This document shows positions 1 to 10,618 of a DNA stretch of 64,000 nucleotides, in pieces. Numbering within the stretch: position 1 is the stretch's first letter; each line of letters starts with the position of its first letter. Position numbers and translations under genes: made by a program. Source of the DNA: Eremomyces bilateralis CBS 781.70 (Eukaryota; Ascomycota; Dothideomycetes; Eremomycetales; Eremomycetaceae); the NCBI RefSeq assembly GCF_010015585.1, contig NW_022985068.1:707370-771369 (forward strand). The letters run 5' to 3'. The notes beneath the pieces were generated by a model, which worked only from the letters and a program-made list of their open reading frames with translations, searched no databases and was not told the origin of the DNA.

Positions 1-92
1 GTTGTTATAGTCTCCTCGTTGTGAAAACTGTAATGGGGGGGCATATGCAAATGATTCAATACAGGTCCAACTAAGACCAATATATCATTTCC

Positions 93-1041
93 CTACTCCT
101 CCAGTAGCCTCTTCAACACATCAGCAGGCGTACGCTTTGGTGCAGCGAGCTCGAGTATTTCCTTGCTGGTTGTAGAAGCCGTGCCCTTTCCCTCCCATGT
201 TGTCTCTAGAGCGTGTTTCATGGACAAGATAACATTCTTTGATTCCTGAGTTGTCGCGGCCATGTGGTCGACGAGCGACATGTCCTGATAGCTGACACTC
301 TCAACTTGTGCGCCGATGTGCTGCTCAATCATCTTCACAATCTGGATTCCACTAATGTCCTCCGGCCCATTCAGAACATATTTAGCGTTGTTGTGCACAG
401 TAGGGTCCTCTTCAGATAAGAGGTGAGCCGCAACGACGCCAACGTCCTCGGGGTCGATAATGCCGACAGGCGCAGCTGGTGACGCCATTAACCTAAGCGT
501 ATCCTGCTTTCCTGTCTTGCGGTACTGCTTGATCCATCCCGCAGCGGCGGAAAGGTAGAAATTGGAAAAGCTATTGGGCTGCAGTGAAGTCCACTGCAAG
601 CCCTTGAATTCTGGCGCGCTCAGCATGGCCTCGATTGCCCAATGCGTACGAGGATAGTAGGCGGGGCAATTCGGGCGAACGTTCGCAGCTCCCGTCAAGA
701 TTCGCACGACATACTTAACACCCGCATTGAGGGCGGCAATGTGGAAGGTCGATTCTTCGGTGAATTGATTAGGCCGGATGTGTGGTGCAATGAATGCTCT
801 GACTACCTCGTGTTCACGGAGCCAATCGGCAGTGACTTCCACCCAATTCTGCTCTGCTACCTCGACACCGGACAGTTTGGCAAGCTGTTGCGCTGCTGGA
901 CTGTTCAAGGAACGCGTGAAAGCGAGGACCCGGTAGTCGGAAAAAGTGTTGCTAGTTAGTTTTTAGCAACTGTGATAGGGTTTCAACAACGCTTCGGCCA
1001 GTGTTGCTAGTTGCACCGACAATCAGGATAGTAGGAGCCAT
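93..1041 (-). pseudogene. NmrA-like NAD(P)-binding protein, frameshifted
   Basis: The protein resembles NmrA-like/atypical short-chain dehydrogenases, which bind NAD(P) and act as redox sensors or reductases. Translation from the ATG at 1041 gives a Rossmann start, MAPTILIVGATSNTG, and then stops at a TAG after about 29 codons (near 953-955). The rest of the fold continues in another frame (SDYRVLAFTRSLNSPAAQQ onwards) to the TAG at 93. Removing four bases (TAGC on the coding strand, near 951-954) restores one continuous frame of about 314 residues. No GT-AG pair gives a workable intron here. The middle glycine of the GxxGxxG loop is serine (GATSNTG). The downstream part keeps typical features: ASPAAPVGIIDPEDVGVVAA and a C-terminal KRTPADVLKRLLEE. 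I call it a recently broken gene; a sequencing error cannot be excluded. Confidence 0.75.
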
Positions 1042-1388
1042 AATTAGGAAGTGGATAATGTCGTGACGAGTGAGATTGGCAATAAGATAGGTACAGTATG
1101 ATACATAGTAGGTGGTTGAAAATGGAGCAAGGGCCGCCTTTATATTCTTGATTCACTATTCATATACCGTATTAAGTCCGTACGGTCGTATTCCGATCGT
1201 ATTCGTAAGGTCCCCTTCTTTCTAACCGATCGATCTAACTACTATAGGAGGTGCTGACGTAGCCCACCACCGAGCTAGCTGTTAACGTCTTGAACATCGT
1301 TTACGCATAGGAGATAGTTCTTCTTTAGCTCTGCAATAAATGAAAGTGGTTTTGGCAACCTTCGCGGTCAAACCGCCTCAGAGAAAGA
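1042..1388. other. Intergenic, no gene seen
   Basis: This stretch lies between the start of the broken NmrA-like gene and the end of the NLR remnant. It is AT-rich around 1135-1200 and contains no ORF or splice arrangement I can support. It probably holds the former promoter of the NmrA-like gene. Confidence 0.5.
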
Positions 1389-2282
1389 TCATAAAGCAAG
1401 TTCTATGGCTATAACTCTTCCAGATGTATATCCGAAAGCGACAATACCATTATGAACAGCAACACCGCTTGGCCGATACTCGGGAGGAAGCCAAAGGATC
1501 CGCTCGGTATGGCCACTCACCCATTGCTCTTTAACAAAGATAGACGGTAGAAGCTGTGGACTTGTCACAGTTGTACCCTCCAGAACAGATGATAAAGTGG
1601 GTAAGGATCCCCGGTCAGGCTGGAGAGAGGTACCGTCACTGGAGCAACACAGGGATTCAACGATTGCGCCAACATCGAGCGTTTGCAGCACGACGCCTGA
1701 CCTGGCGTCCCACAGCTTGACCGTCCTGTCGTCCGATGCCGACGCCAGAGTCCTGCCGTCCGGCGAGAAGGCCACGGCCCTGATCGGGCCCAAGTGGCCC
1801 GAGAACGTCTGCTGCACGGCGCCTGACTCGGCATCCCACAGCTTGAAATCTGAATCCTTACATCTCCTTTTGTCCAGAAGGAAGTCGCGGAATGAAGGGT
1901 GTTGTAAGCGGATTGGGCCGGTAGGGTCTTTTGGTATGCTAAGGATGGCGTGGAGATCCTTTAGCGCGCGGTTAACTCCCGCTTTCGGTATGAAAAGTAG
2001 CTTGCTCAAGGACTCTAATGATAACGGAGAAAGTAGAACCACGAAACTACCGAGCATATCTCTCAGACCTCGTCTTTCTTGCTCAATGTAATCTGCGGGG
2101 ACGGAGGTGTGCAAAACCGTCATATAAATGTTGTTGAGATGCTCTTCAGGTGTGGCGGCCGTAGAGTAATCGCCTCCCAGAATCAAGTTTAGCCGTTCCT
2201 CAAGGTACATTAGAGATATCTGGGGAGTCGGGACGAACCGTAGTCTCGCTGTAAGAGCGTCCGCGTACGGAGAAGTTTGCAT
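1389..2282 (-). pseudogene. Collapsed NACHT-WD40 (HET-E/NLR-like) remnant
   Basis: The 297-residue frame matches only the distal part of fungal NACHT-WD40 STAND receptors (HET-D/HET-E type), which act in non-self recognition. Residues ~1-145 resemble the winged-helix region after the NTPase, ending at the family motif HPSFRDFLLDKRRC. Normally a linker of about 100 residues and then a long WD40 array follow. Here the motif runs directly into the last half of one WD repeat (SDFKLWDAESG), one complete repeat (GHLGPIRAVAFSPDGRTLAS...DDRTVKLWD) and an unrelated-looking C-terminal tail. The effector domain, the NACHT P-loop and most repeats are missing, and I see no upstream exons that supply them. 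The WD-repeat DNA is more GC-rich than its flanks, as usual for these high-identity repeats. An expressed short derivative is possible but less likely. Confidence 0.7.
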
Positions 2283-3557
2283 CTACTTGTTGTCTAAAGA
2301 AACCACAACGTTACCTTGACTCTCTTTAGAGTTACCTGGGCATTTCCTGGGCATATACTGTGCTTCAGCAAGAACTACTGTTCGCTCTGGTTCTGAAAGT
2401 GTAGAATAGCCTGGGGTTGTGACGCTACTGCCCACTAAAGTTAGGCGCCAGCAGCGATTGTGGTGAGTGAACCATCATGTACTTGATATCGCCGTAGTCT
2501 TTGACGGTAGTACGAGCAGTCAAACCATCAATGAAGAATCAGCCGAGGAGCCTATGGCGATTGGCCGATAGGGAAATGCAAGGTGTGAAAGTGGTGCACG
2601 TAGTAGCCATTGAAGGAGGGAGCGAAGGAACAAAGCATACCTAGGTCGAGTGTCTACATGAAATCCCGATTAAACTTGTGTGATCAAATTTGTGTAACGC
2701 GATGTCATCCCGGGGTCATCGGTAGCGATACCTAGTGAGTGGTGGTGACCATACACCAATAGTGGAGGTACTACATTTTACCTCAAGTTGTCGAGTCTGG
2801 ATGTGAAACTATGAACATGAAGATTCAAGGTCGATGAACGACTCCCGGCAGTGATTGCCGAAAGTCCAGACCGTTGTTGATCTATTCCATACTCGGATCG
2901 CGCTCTTTGAATACGGACAGTTGGCGTGTTTCTCCACGTTCTCTGCACCCCAAGCTTAATTATTCCATCAACAGGATGACCTTACCATCCATGTAGACAT
3001 TTGCCAAAGGGACCTGAAGGCTGAGCGACAGAACCGATTGGTTCAATGGCAGTTTTGCAGGTCCCCCGGTACCTCACCTTCCCTAACTTGGCACCGAAGC
3101 AAAGCAATGCTTGACTGACGCCGTTGACGCCATATCAGCCTGGACCCAGCAACTTCTCCCCGACATCTGCTCCTCAACAGTGGCACAAAGGCATACCAGC
3201 GAGCGTTATGGGGAGAGGATCGACTCCGGCAAACAGACAACTGACGTACAGGGCAAGGACTTAGTAGGAAGTATCCTATCCGTCGAACAGGACTAGATTT
3301 AGTGATCTGCCTTGGATTCCCGCGTCTAGCAACATGGGGACTGCATCGAAACGCTCTACGGAAGTGCTCCAACCAGGGGTCATGTGAATTCCGCATAATA
3401 GTCGCGCACCATTGTCGTACCCCAGGGCTTGACCGAGGAATTCCTGGAGAACTAACGACTACCCCAGATCCACTTGCTCGTATATAAAATGCCGTAGGCC
3501 TACCCCTCTTCCCTTCTTGAATATCGCTAGAATCAATACACGCAAGCACTTGTTACG
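2283..3557. other. Intergenic, no gene seen
   Basis: No frame in this 1.3 kb stretch resembles the missing NACHT part of the neighbouring remnant or any other family I know. The last 150 bases are the likely promoter and leader of the MFS transporter gene. Confidence 0.45.
3481..3488 (+). promoter_or_regulatory. Probable TATA box of the MFS transporter gene
   Basis: TATATAAA lies 70 bases before the ATG at 3558, a plausible distance for a fungal core promoter with a short leader. Confidence 0.45.
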
Positions 3558-5375
3558 ATGAAGATTGACAATGCAATCACTTCGTCTCCGGCGGAGTCGA
3601 ACGAGAAATTTGAAGTGGGACGCGATAAACCTGCGAGGCCCCAGACAAGGAGTGACCTGGTCAAGGAAATTGATGCTATGGTGATGGCGCCGGGCGTGAC
3701 GCGGGAGTCATTCGCGCACCTGGACGAGAAGAAGATTCTCCGAAAGATGGATATGCGACTCATCCCGATGCTGGCGCTCCTTTATCTGCTGTCGTTCCTC
3801 GATCGAGGGAACATTGGCAACGCCAAAATCCAGGGACTTCAAGAAGACCTTAAGATGACTGACGGGCAATACAACTGGACTTTGACGGTAAGAGTTCTAG
3901 ACAATTAGTATCTCGTGCGGTGTTAACACTTGATAGGTCTTCTTCTTCACATATTGCGCTTTCGAAGTACCGAGCAACATGATTCTGAAGAAGATGAGAC
4001 CATCAATATGGCTTCCTGCAATTAGTAAGTCCTGTATGATATTATAGGGACTATTCGGAGCATGCTAATTTCAATTAGTGGTGGCTTGGGGTATTGTGAT
4101 GACCCTAATGGGGCTTGTGCAGAACTTCACAGGTCTCCTCCTGAGTCGATTGTTCCTCGGTGTCGCTGGTACGTAACTGTCGCTAGTTGGATCGGCCACC
4201 GCATCTAACGTCATCCTCAGAGGCCGGGCTCTTCCCTGGAGTGGCATACTACATAACGATGTGGTATTGTAGACACGAGGCGCAAACCCGCCAAGCACTC
4301 TTCTTCAGCGCCGCAAGCATTGCGGGCGCATTCTCCGGCCTCCTTGCCTACGCCATCGCCAAGATGCACGGCATAGCCGGACTCGAAGGATGGCGGTGGA
4401 TTTTCATTCTCGAAGGGATTGCGACGGTCGTGGTTGCTGTGATCGCCTTCTTTCTCCTCTACGATTTTCCAGAAACCGCCACGTTCCTAACCGCAGAAGA
4501 ACGAGCATTTGTGGTCTATCGACTCAAATATCAAGGGCAGGTCGCTGGGCCTGACGGCCGTCTCACGGCTCAAACGGATGAGTTCCAGTGGAAGTACGTA
4601 GGGGATGCCTTCCGCGATTGGCAGATTTGGGTGAACATCTTCGTCTATTGGGGTATTGTCTGTCCACTATACGGCATCAGTCTCTTCCTTCCGACCATTA
4701 TCAAAGGCCTGGGGTATACTTCTTCGACTGCCCAGCTTTTAACTGTCCCGATATACATCACTGCGGCGATCCTGGCCATTGGGATAGCATATGCTGCCGA
4801 CCACCACGGCAGACGATCTGTGTTCATATTCCCACTCCTGTGTATCATGGCGGTGGGCTTTATTATGTGGGTGTACCGGATCTTGCGGCGCGATCGATTT
4901 CTGACTGAGAATAGGTGTATTTCGACCTCTACCCCTGGCGTTGTGTACGCTGGTGTCTTCATTGCAGCATGCACGATTTATCCAGCCTTCCCGACACTTA
5001 TTAGTTGGCTCAGCAACAACCTCGCTGGAAGCTCAAAGCGTGCGGTCGGCATGGCCATCCAGATTGGTGTTGGTAACCTAGGAGGGGGTAAGTCCATAGA
5101 TAATCGACCGGATCAAACAGACTCTGACTCAACTGATAGCAATGGCGTCCAATTTCTACCGGGGCACCGACGGGCCGAGGTATTTCCTAGGCCATGCACT
5201 AGAACTTGCCTTCATTTTCATGGGCCTTGTTGCGACAGTAATTCTGGTTCTCAACTATCGCCGCATCAACCGGAAACGAGAGAGGCAAATGGCGGAAGGA
5301 TTACACAACGGATACACGCCGGAAGAGCTGAGCGCACTCGGTGATAGGGCGATAACATTTAGATATGAGCTGTGA
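3558..5375 (+). CDS. MFS transporter, anion:cation symporter family (Tna1-like)
   Basis: This is a plasma-membrane major facilitator of the fungal anion:cation symporter family, whose members carry nicotinate, allantoate, pantothenate and similar acids; the substrate here is unknown. Six exons (3558-3887, 3937-4024, 4079-4168, 4221-4866, 4915-5087, 5140-5375) give 520 residues. Family signatures are the N-terminal DMRLIPMLALLYLLSFLDRGNIGNAK, the SRLFLGVAEAGLFPGVAYY loop, GWRWIFILEG and a C-terminal GGAMASNFYRGTDGPRYFLGHALE. Intron 4 (4867-4914) is 48 nt and free of stops, so the unspliced frame stays open; removing it replaces a basic stretch by IMCISTSTPGVVYAG, which is what the family has. 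All parts look functional. It stands alone between the broken NLR remnant and the STRAP gene. Confidence 0.9.
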
Positions 5376-5753
5376 AGAAGTTTAGTATTGAATCGTGATA
5401 GGTTGTTGAACTTGAAGCTCGCAACTGACCTACCTAGCTATCTGCTTTTTCAAGTGACCCCTGAATTTATCAAACTCAGATTTCCTTGTCGTCGAACTGC
5501 ACAATACCCGAATATGAGCAAATCCGACGAATGCGATTCCATATCCTCCCTACTGAGGTACGCTCACTGGATCCATAGATCGCCATTTATGGCGCCCTGT
5601 GGGGTTCGGTGACCTTTCCCTGGGATCTCGCTGTCGAGGGCGCGTTATGATACTTCTCTTTACTGTCCTATAGTCTTTCCGCCAGTCATTCGCTTGGCCA
5701 GATATGGAGGACAATTCTAGCCCAGGTCAACCGAAATAATCATCCGCTTCCTA
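5376..5753. other. Convergent 3' intergenic region
   Basis: The MFS gene and the STRAP-like gene end toward each other here. I see no further gene; it should contain both 3' untranslated regions. Confidence 0.5.
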
Positions 5754-6901
5754 TCATCTCCACAAGCCGTGTGGTCCGGTAGTGAACTTCCAGAGCTTGA
5801 TCGTCCCGTCTTCGCTACCGGTGGCATAGAGCTTTCCATCGGGAGAGAAGCTGACCGACCAGATCGGTCCATGGTGCCCTTTACCAGTTTCTATGAACGT
5901 CAGCAGTTTGAACCCTATTTGGACGCGCCTGGCGAAAGACACATACCCAACTCAGTACCCGCGTCAAAATCCCACACTCGAACCCAGGTATCTCCCGTTG
6001 CTCCCGTGACGAACTTCCGCTGCTGCGTATTCAGTGCCACACATGCAACTTCATGTCCTAAATCCAGCTTCTTTATCAAGGTCCCCGGCTGCCCTCCCTC
6101 AAAAAAGTAGACAGTCTTGCCAGCCGCCACGCTCAAGACGCCTGCACCCTCGCGGCTGTCCAACGATCCAGGACTAAGCTCACAACTTCCGATAAGCCCA
6201 TCGACTTGGTATTCACTAATGGGTCCTCGCGACCGCAAGTCCCACCATCGGATCATCTTGTCATCCGCGGCCGTTACTAGTACGTTCGGATCATGCGTCC
6301 AGACAATTGACTTGATCGTCCCGCCATGTATGCCGGGTCCAATCTCATAACTTGGCGGGGTCGCCTCATGCGCTGATGCCCCGTTCAACCCATTCGCGCC
6401 ATTTCCATTCGTGTTATTCGTGCTCGTGATAGATTGCGAAACATCGAAGATACGCAGCTTTTTCTCCATCCCGCCCGTCGCAAGTATCTGAGGGCGCGGC
6501 TGGTTCGGAAATGCCACGCTGCGAACGATATGGTTGTGTTGTAGGGTGCACAGCGCTTCGCCGGTGTGCGTGTCCCAAACTTTCGCGGAGAAGTCGGCGG
6601 AACCGGTCGCTGCTAGAGTTGCGTCGGAAGAGAGGCGCGTTTGCCATACGGCGCCCTTGTGCCCGATAAAGGTGCCAATCCAGTCACCGGTTATGCCATC
6701 GCGGAGCATGGGATTGTTGTCCTTGCAGGCCGAGACAAGGTAGAATTGATCGTCGTCAACTGTGGAGGAGAAGCTCAAATGAGTGATTGGGCGCGAGTGC
6801 CCATGGCAGGTGAGGGGGACGACTTTCGTAGTCTCTGTCATATATAGTGAGCCGTGGTTCGTATATAAAGCAAACGGATGCATACCTGTAGCAGTAGTCA
6901 T
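5754..6901 (-). CDS. STRAP/UNRIP-type WD40 repeat protein
   Basis: This is the fungal homologue of serine/threonine kinase receptor-associated protein (STRAP, UNRIP), a seven-bladed WD40 scaffold linked in animals to the SMN complex and mRNA translation. I assign three exons (6886-6901, 5947-6834, 5754-5890; 346 residues). The frame reads [19 protein letters not shown], then [53 protein letters not shown] and the last blade [17 protein letters not shown]...[11 protein letters not shown]. The 56-nt intron at 5891-5946 is needed for the last blade. The first exon rests on a 51-nt GT-AG intron (6835-6885) giving the start MTTATETTKVV; a simpler start at the ATG at 6841 (MTETTKVV) would need no intron. 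The linker after blade three carries an Asn/Gly-rich insert. Confidence 0.9.
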
Positions 6902-7749
6902 TGTGGTTACCGTCGGTATTATGTTTGGAGCGACGGAGAGAATTGGTTTTGGAGCGGACGTCAGAAGCACGACTTTGTAGAACGTATGGAGCACCGAACA
7001 CCTGGCTGTTCGTGTCAAAGGTCCGATCGAATAGCAAATAGTGCGGCAAATTTCAATGGCGAATTTCGAGTCTGGAGAGTTACGTTGAACACCGATGAAG
7101 GAGAACGGGTTCAGTTCAGAGCGATCACCGCCACTGGAGATATCAAGGCCCCACGATGCGCTTGGATGGTGTGTAGCTCAAGGTGACCTGTGTCGCGGAA
7201 ACTAAAATGAAGAGAAAGACAACAGGTCTTGCCAGATGAGCAAAGCGAACACCGGTAATATAGTACGTATAGAAAAGAAGATGCGCCTGTTGACGTCGAA
7301 TGCGGTGTTCTGCGGTTCCTAGGAGAATTTATGACGGAAGCAGTCCTAGAGCAATCAGCAGGTTGGAGCGGCCAAATGTGCCCATGGATCTGCATACCAA
7401 CAATCGATCACAACACGATACAGATAATTATTGTGGATTAAAGTAAGGCATTCACGGTGGAATGTGTTTTCAGCTCCCTATTCCTTTGTTCTTCACATCC
7501 TAATAGTGTTCGGGTGCTTGTGACAACACCTCCTTACCACCCCTGAGCCGACTCTGCAGCATGTTCAATGCAAAGCATAGGAAAACACTCAAATAGGACA
7601 TCAGATCATCAGAGGGCACCAACAATAGCTTTAGCTAGGGCTAACATTGAAGTGTAAAATAAATCAAAGGGATACATAAGTATACATGGCCACGTCCCAC
7701 ACACCGAAGCGATCCCTTCGTCAGGTTTAGTCACCGTTCGATATGGCAT
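6902..7749. other. Intergenic, STRAP promoter side and catalase 3' side
   Basis: No gene recognised in this 0.85 kb. Several short open frames on both strands overlap one another and show no domain or splice support. Confidence 0.45.
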
Positions 7750-9417
7750 TCAGCTTGTCAGCACACCTTCATGTGTTCCAGCAACGGGACTGCCGTTACT
7801 GTCCACACTCACTAGCGAGGTCTGGCCATTCGCAAAACGGTTCGCTTTATCCTTCGCCATACCGTTGTGCGTTCCATTGAATCTCAGGCCTGAGATCCCA
7901 TCATAGCCCCTAACACCCGTAGCCTTTTCCAGCCGCAACGCAAGATCGTCGCTGACTTCGCAAAAAATGGCAATCTGGCGTTTAATTGTCTCCTGATTTT
8001 GGCATCGAGCTAGATGTCCTGCGACGTTGGAGACGAAACGCTCCTTAGCGCCTGCGTCGAACACCTTCTCCCACAAGGCACGCGGGCCGTTGAAGTCTTC
8101 AGGACGGATCTCGGATAAAAAGCTGACAGCTTTCCCGATGAAGTGTCCATGAGTGGTGTTAAGGTCCACCGCCCTGTCCTTGAACGAGATCGGTTCAATA
8201 GACGAAAGGTAGCCCGGACGGGCACCTTGGTTGTAGAAAGCCATCGGGCCGTCCCGCTGAAAGTTTGCCATTCGGTATGGCACATGCGGTGCGTTGACTG
8301 GAAGTGGTTGATAGTTCGGTCCCAGGTGGTGCCGTTGAGTGTCAGGATAGGAGAACAGGCGGCTTTGCAGGACTGGGTCGGCCGATGGCTCAATGCCAGG
8401 AACAAGGTGGCTTGGGGAGAATGCCGCTTGCTCGATTTCGGCGAAGTAGTTCTTCGCGTTCTCGATGAGGAAGAATTCACCCACCTTACGGAGTGGGAAC
8501 TGATTGTGCGGCCAGATATGTGTGAGATCCAATACGTTGATCTTCTGCTGCTCCCATACCTCCTCAGCCTGCAGCGGTGTCATGGTCTGGACACAGAGGT
8601 CCCAGCCCGGATAATCACCATTCTCAATGGCGTAGTAGAGATCCTTCTGGCTATAATCTGGAGACTTTGTCGTATATTCCTCCTGAGTGAGGAACTTTGT
8701 GCCTTGCTTCGACCGCATGTGGAACTGGGCATACACCCAGCTGCCATCCTCCTTGATGAGCTTCATGGTATGCCCTGAATAGCCATGCATGAACCGGTAT
8801 CCGTCCGGAATGCCGCGGTCCCCCATGAGGATCATGACCTGGTGGATCGATTCGGGGTTGTGGGAGAGATAATCCCAGAACATGGTGGTATCATCAGCAC
8901 CGCCCAGGTTTGTAACCGGGTTCCGCTTCTGGGTATGTATGAAGTGGGTCTCGGATGAAGAACACAGGAGTGTTGTTCATCACTATATCCCAGTTTCCCT
9001 CTTCCGTCTTGAACTTTATGGAGAACCCGCGAGGGTCGCGAGCGCAATCATGGCTGCCTTTCTCGCCCCCAACGGTTGAGAAACGGATGGTGATAGGGCA
9101 TTCCTTGTCACTCTTGAACAAGTCCGCAATGGAGAGGTCCTCGGGGGAATCGGTAGTCTTGTAATATCCATGGGCACCTGAACCTTTGGCGTGCACTACA
9201 CGCTCCGGTATGCGCTCGCGGTCGAAATGAGACAGAAGATCGATAAGATGGAAGTCTTGGAGGAGCAAAGGACCGTTATCACCGGCCCGCTGAGCCTCAT
9301 ATGGTGGGGGTAGGGAGCACCATTGCTTGTGGTGTAAATGGTATCATAGGATGCCGAGTTCTTGTCATCGACATAGTCTCGATGAAGGTCACCGTAAGCT
9401 TCTGCTGCGCGAGCCAT
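7750..9417 (-). pseudogene. Catalase (heme, small-subunit type), broken by two deletions
   Basis: The sequence is a clade-3-like small-subunit catalase, which converts hydrogen peroxide to water and oxygen. The ATG at 9417 opens MARAAEAYGDLHRDYVDDKN. Two lesions follow. Near 9303-9305 one base is missing, so the expected [12 protein letters not shown] shifts frame and hits a stop at 9196. Near 8945-8948 fourteen bases are missing relative to the family motif [17 protein letters not shown]: eight codons are reduced to ten bases and the frame shifts again. The losses sum to 15 nt, so the ends are in the same frame, but the stop lies between them. Everything else is well preserved: the active-site His in [10 protein letters not shown], the Asn in NNTPVFF, the proximal heme Tyr in RLFSYPDT and a complete C-terminus. 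It is therefore a young pseudogene, or a gene with two assembly errors. Confidence 0.85.
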
Positions 9418-10618
9418 GGTTGTGTATTTGAAATGCTTGTTAACTGATGAATGGTTTGTGCGTGATATATCGAGACTTTCGACCCCATCTCGACAGGCGG
9501 TTGGGTTATATAGATCTCTCCCGCCAGAGATTTGATGTCATAATTGAAAGGCTTTTCAGAATCTCATCAACGGATTCGTCATCTTGAGAAGCCATTCCAA
9601 TAAAGACTCTTCTCGTTAGCTTGACGATGACATGCTTGCTTGCGTGCAACATGAGAGTGTGCACCTCATCATCTTCAGGATTGACCTATGGCCACTGGGA
9701 TAGCTTACTCAACTGCCGGTTCTAGAGACCCGGACTTTACGTCTTAAGAGTACTGAATTATCCTCATTGCGAATCAATATCGAACTTCGAAGGCAGCGGC
9801 AGCGGCAGATGCGGCATGCGGGAGCCTCTGCTTATTATCAACCATCAAATCCACACAAGAGAACTTTGCCGCATCCCAAAATCGAAATCAATAATCCCTT
9901 CAGGCAAGGGGGTATCCTGCCCGAGATGAGTGTACGCAGATCCTACAATCCAAATCCATTGTCAACCAAAGAAACAGGACGGAAGATTATGAAGGGGAAA
10001 ATATCACGCTGTAAATAGGAGACTCACGTGCCATCCAAACCACGTGGTTTTCCTTGAGCTCCAACTTCGAACACGAAACGATGATTCAGCACTTGTTAAA
10101 TCAGCTCGAGCCTCGAGGTGAGCTGTGAGCCGTCTCAAAGACTATGCGTGCTCGACATTATGGTTCCCGAACGCTTTGTCTCTAGTGAGTCTAGACGACT
10201 AACGAGTACATAAATGTATCTGATCGGCACGAAGTATTAAGTAGCAACATTGCAACAAGGAAATGCAACCCCACCATCTTGAGCCCAGAGGCCGTGGAGC
10301 TTTCTCCGCACCGTTGTTATTTCAACGTCTCCCGTCTAGGCCTGTCATTTCCGTCGGCTTCTCCGCATCGCTGATTATAGGAAGCATCCATAATAATCCT
10401 ACGGTACGTTATACGTAGTAGGCGTGGAGATCCTGCGCGGTTGAACAGGATCGCAAGCCGAATGACTGCCGATTATCGCCAGTTGATTCTCCAAGATTCG
10501 CCATAAGTACTGTAGTAGATCCACGGACTGCAACCACTGTAGATCTCATCCGTCTCAAAGCTAAGGGAGAGGTTCATATTTTTCGTCGAAATCTCACTTA
10601 CTTGTAGCTTCTATCGTC
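9418..10618. other. Divergent intergenic region
   Basis: This 1.2 kb separates the catalase remnant from the secreted glycosidase gene transcribed away from it. I see a short AG-rich CAG-like stretch near 9790-9812 and no supported gene. It is the likely promoter region for both. Confidence 0.45.

Noticed and set aside
945-1010. Intron rescuing the NmrA-like frame
   Set aside because: No GT donor in the right phase with an AG acceptor at the TAG gives a frame-restoring intron of workable length.
3043-3549. 168-residue minus-strand ORF
   Set aside because: Arg/Ser-rich composition without domain or splice support; it overlaps the MFS promoter.
9785-9812. CAG-like trinucleotide repeat
   Set aside because: Only a few imperfect units; too short to call as a repeat.
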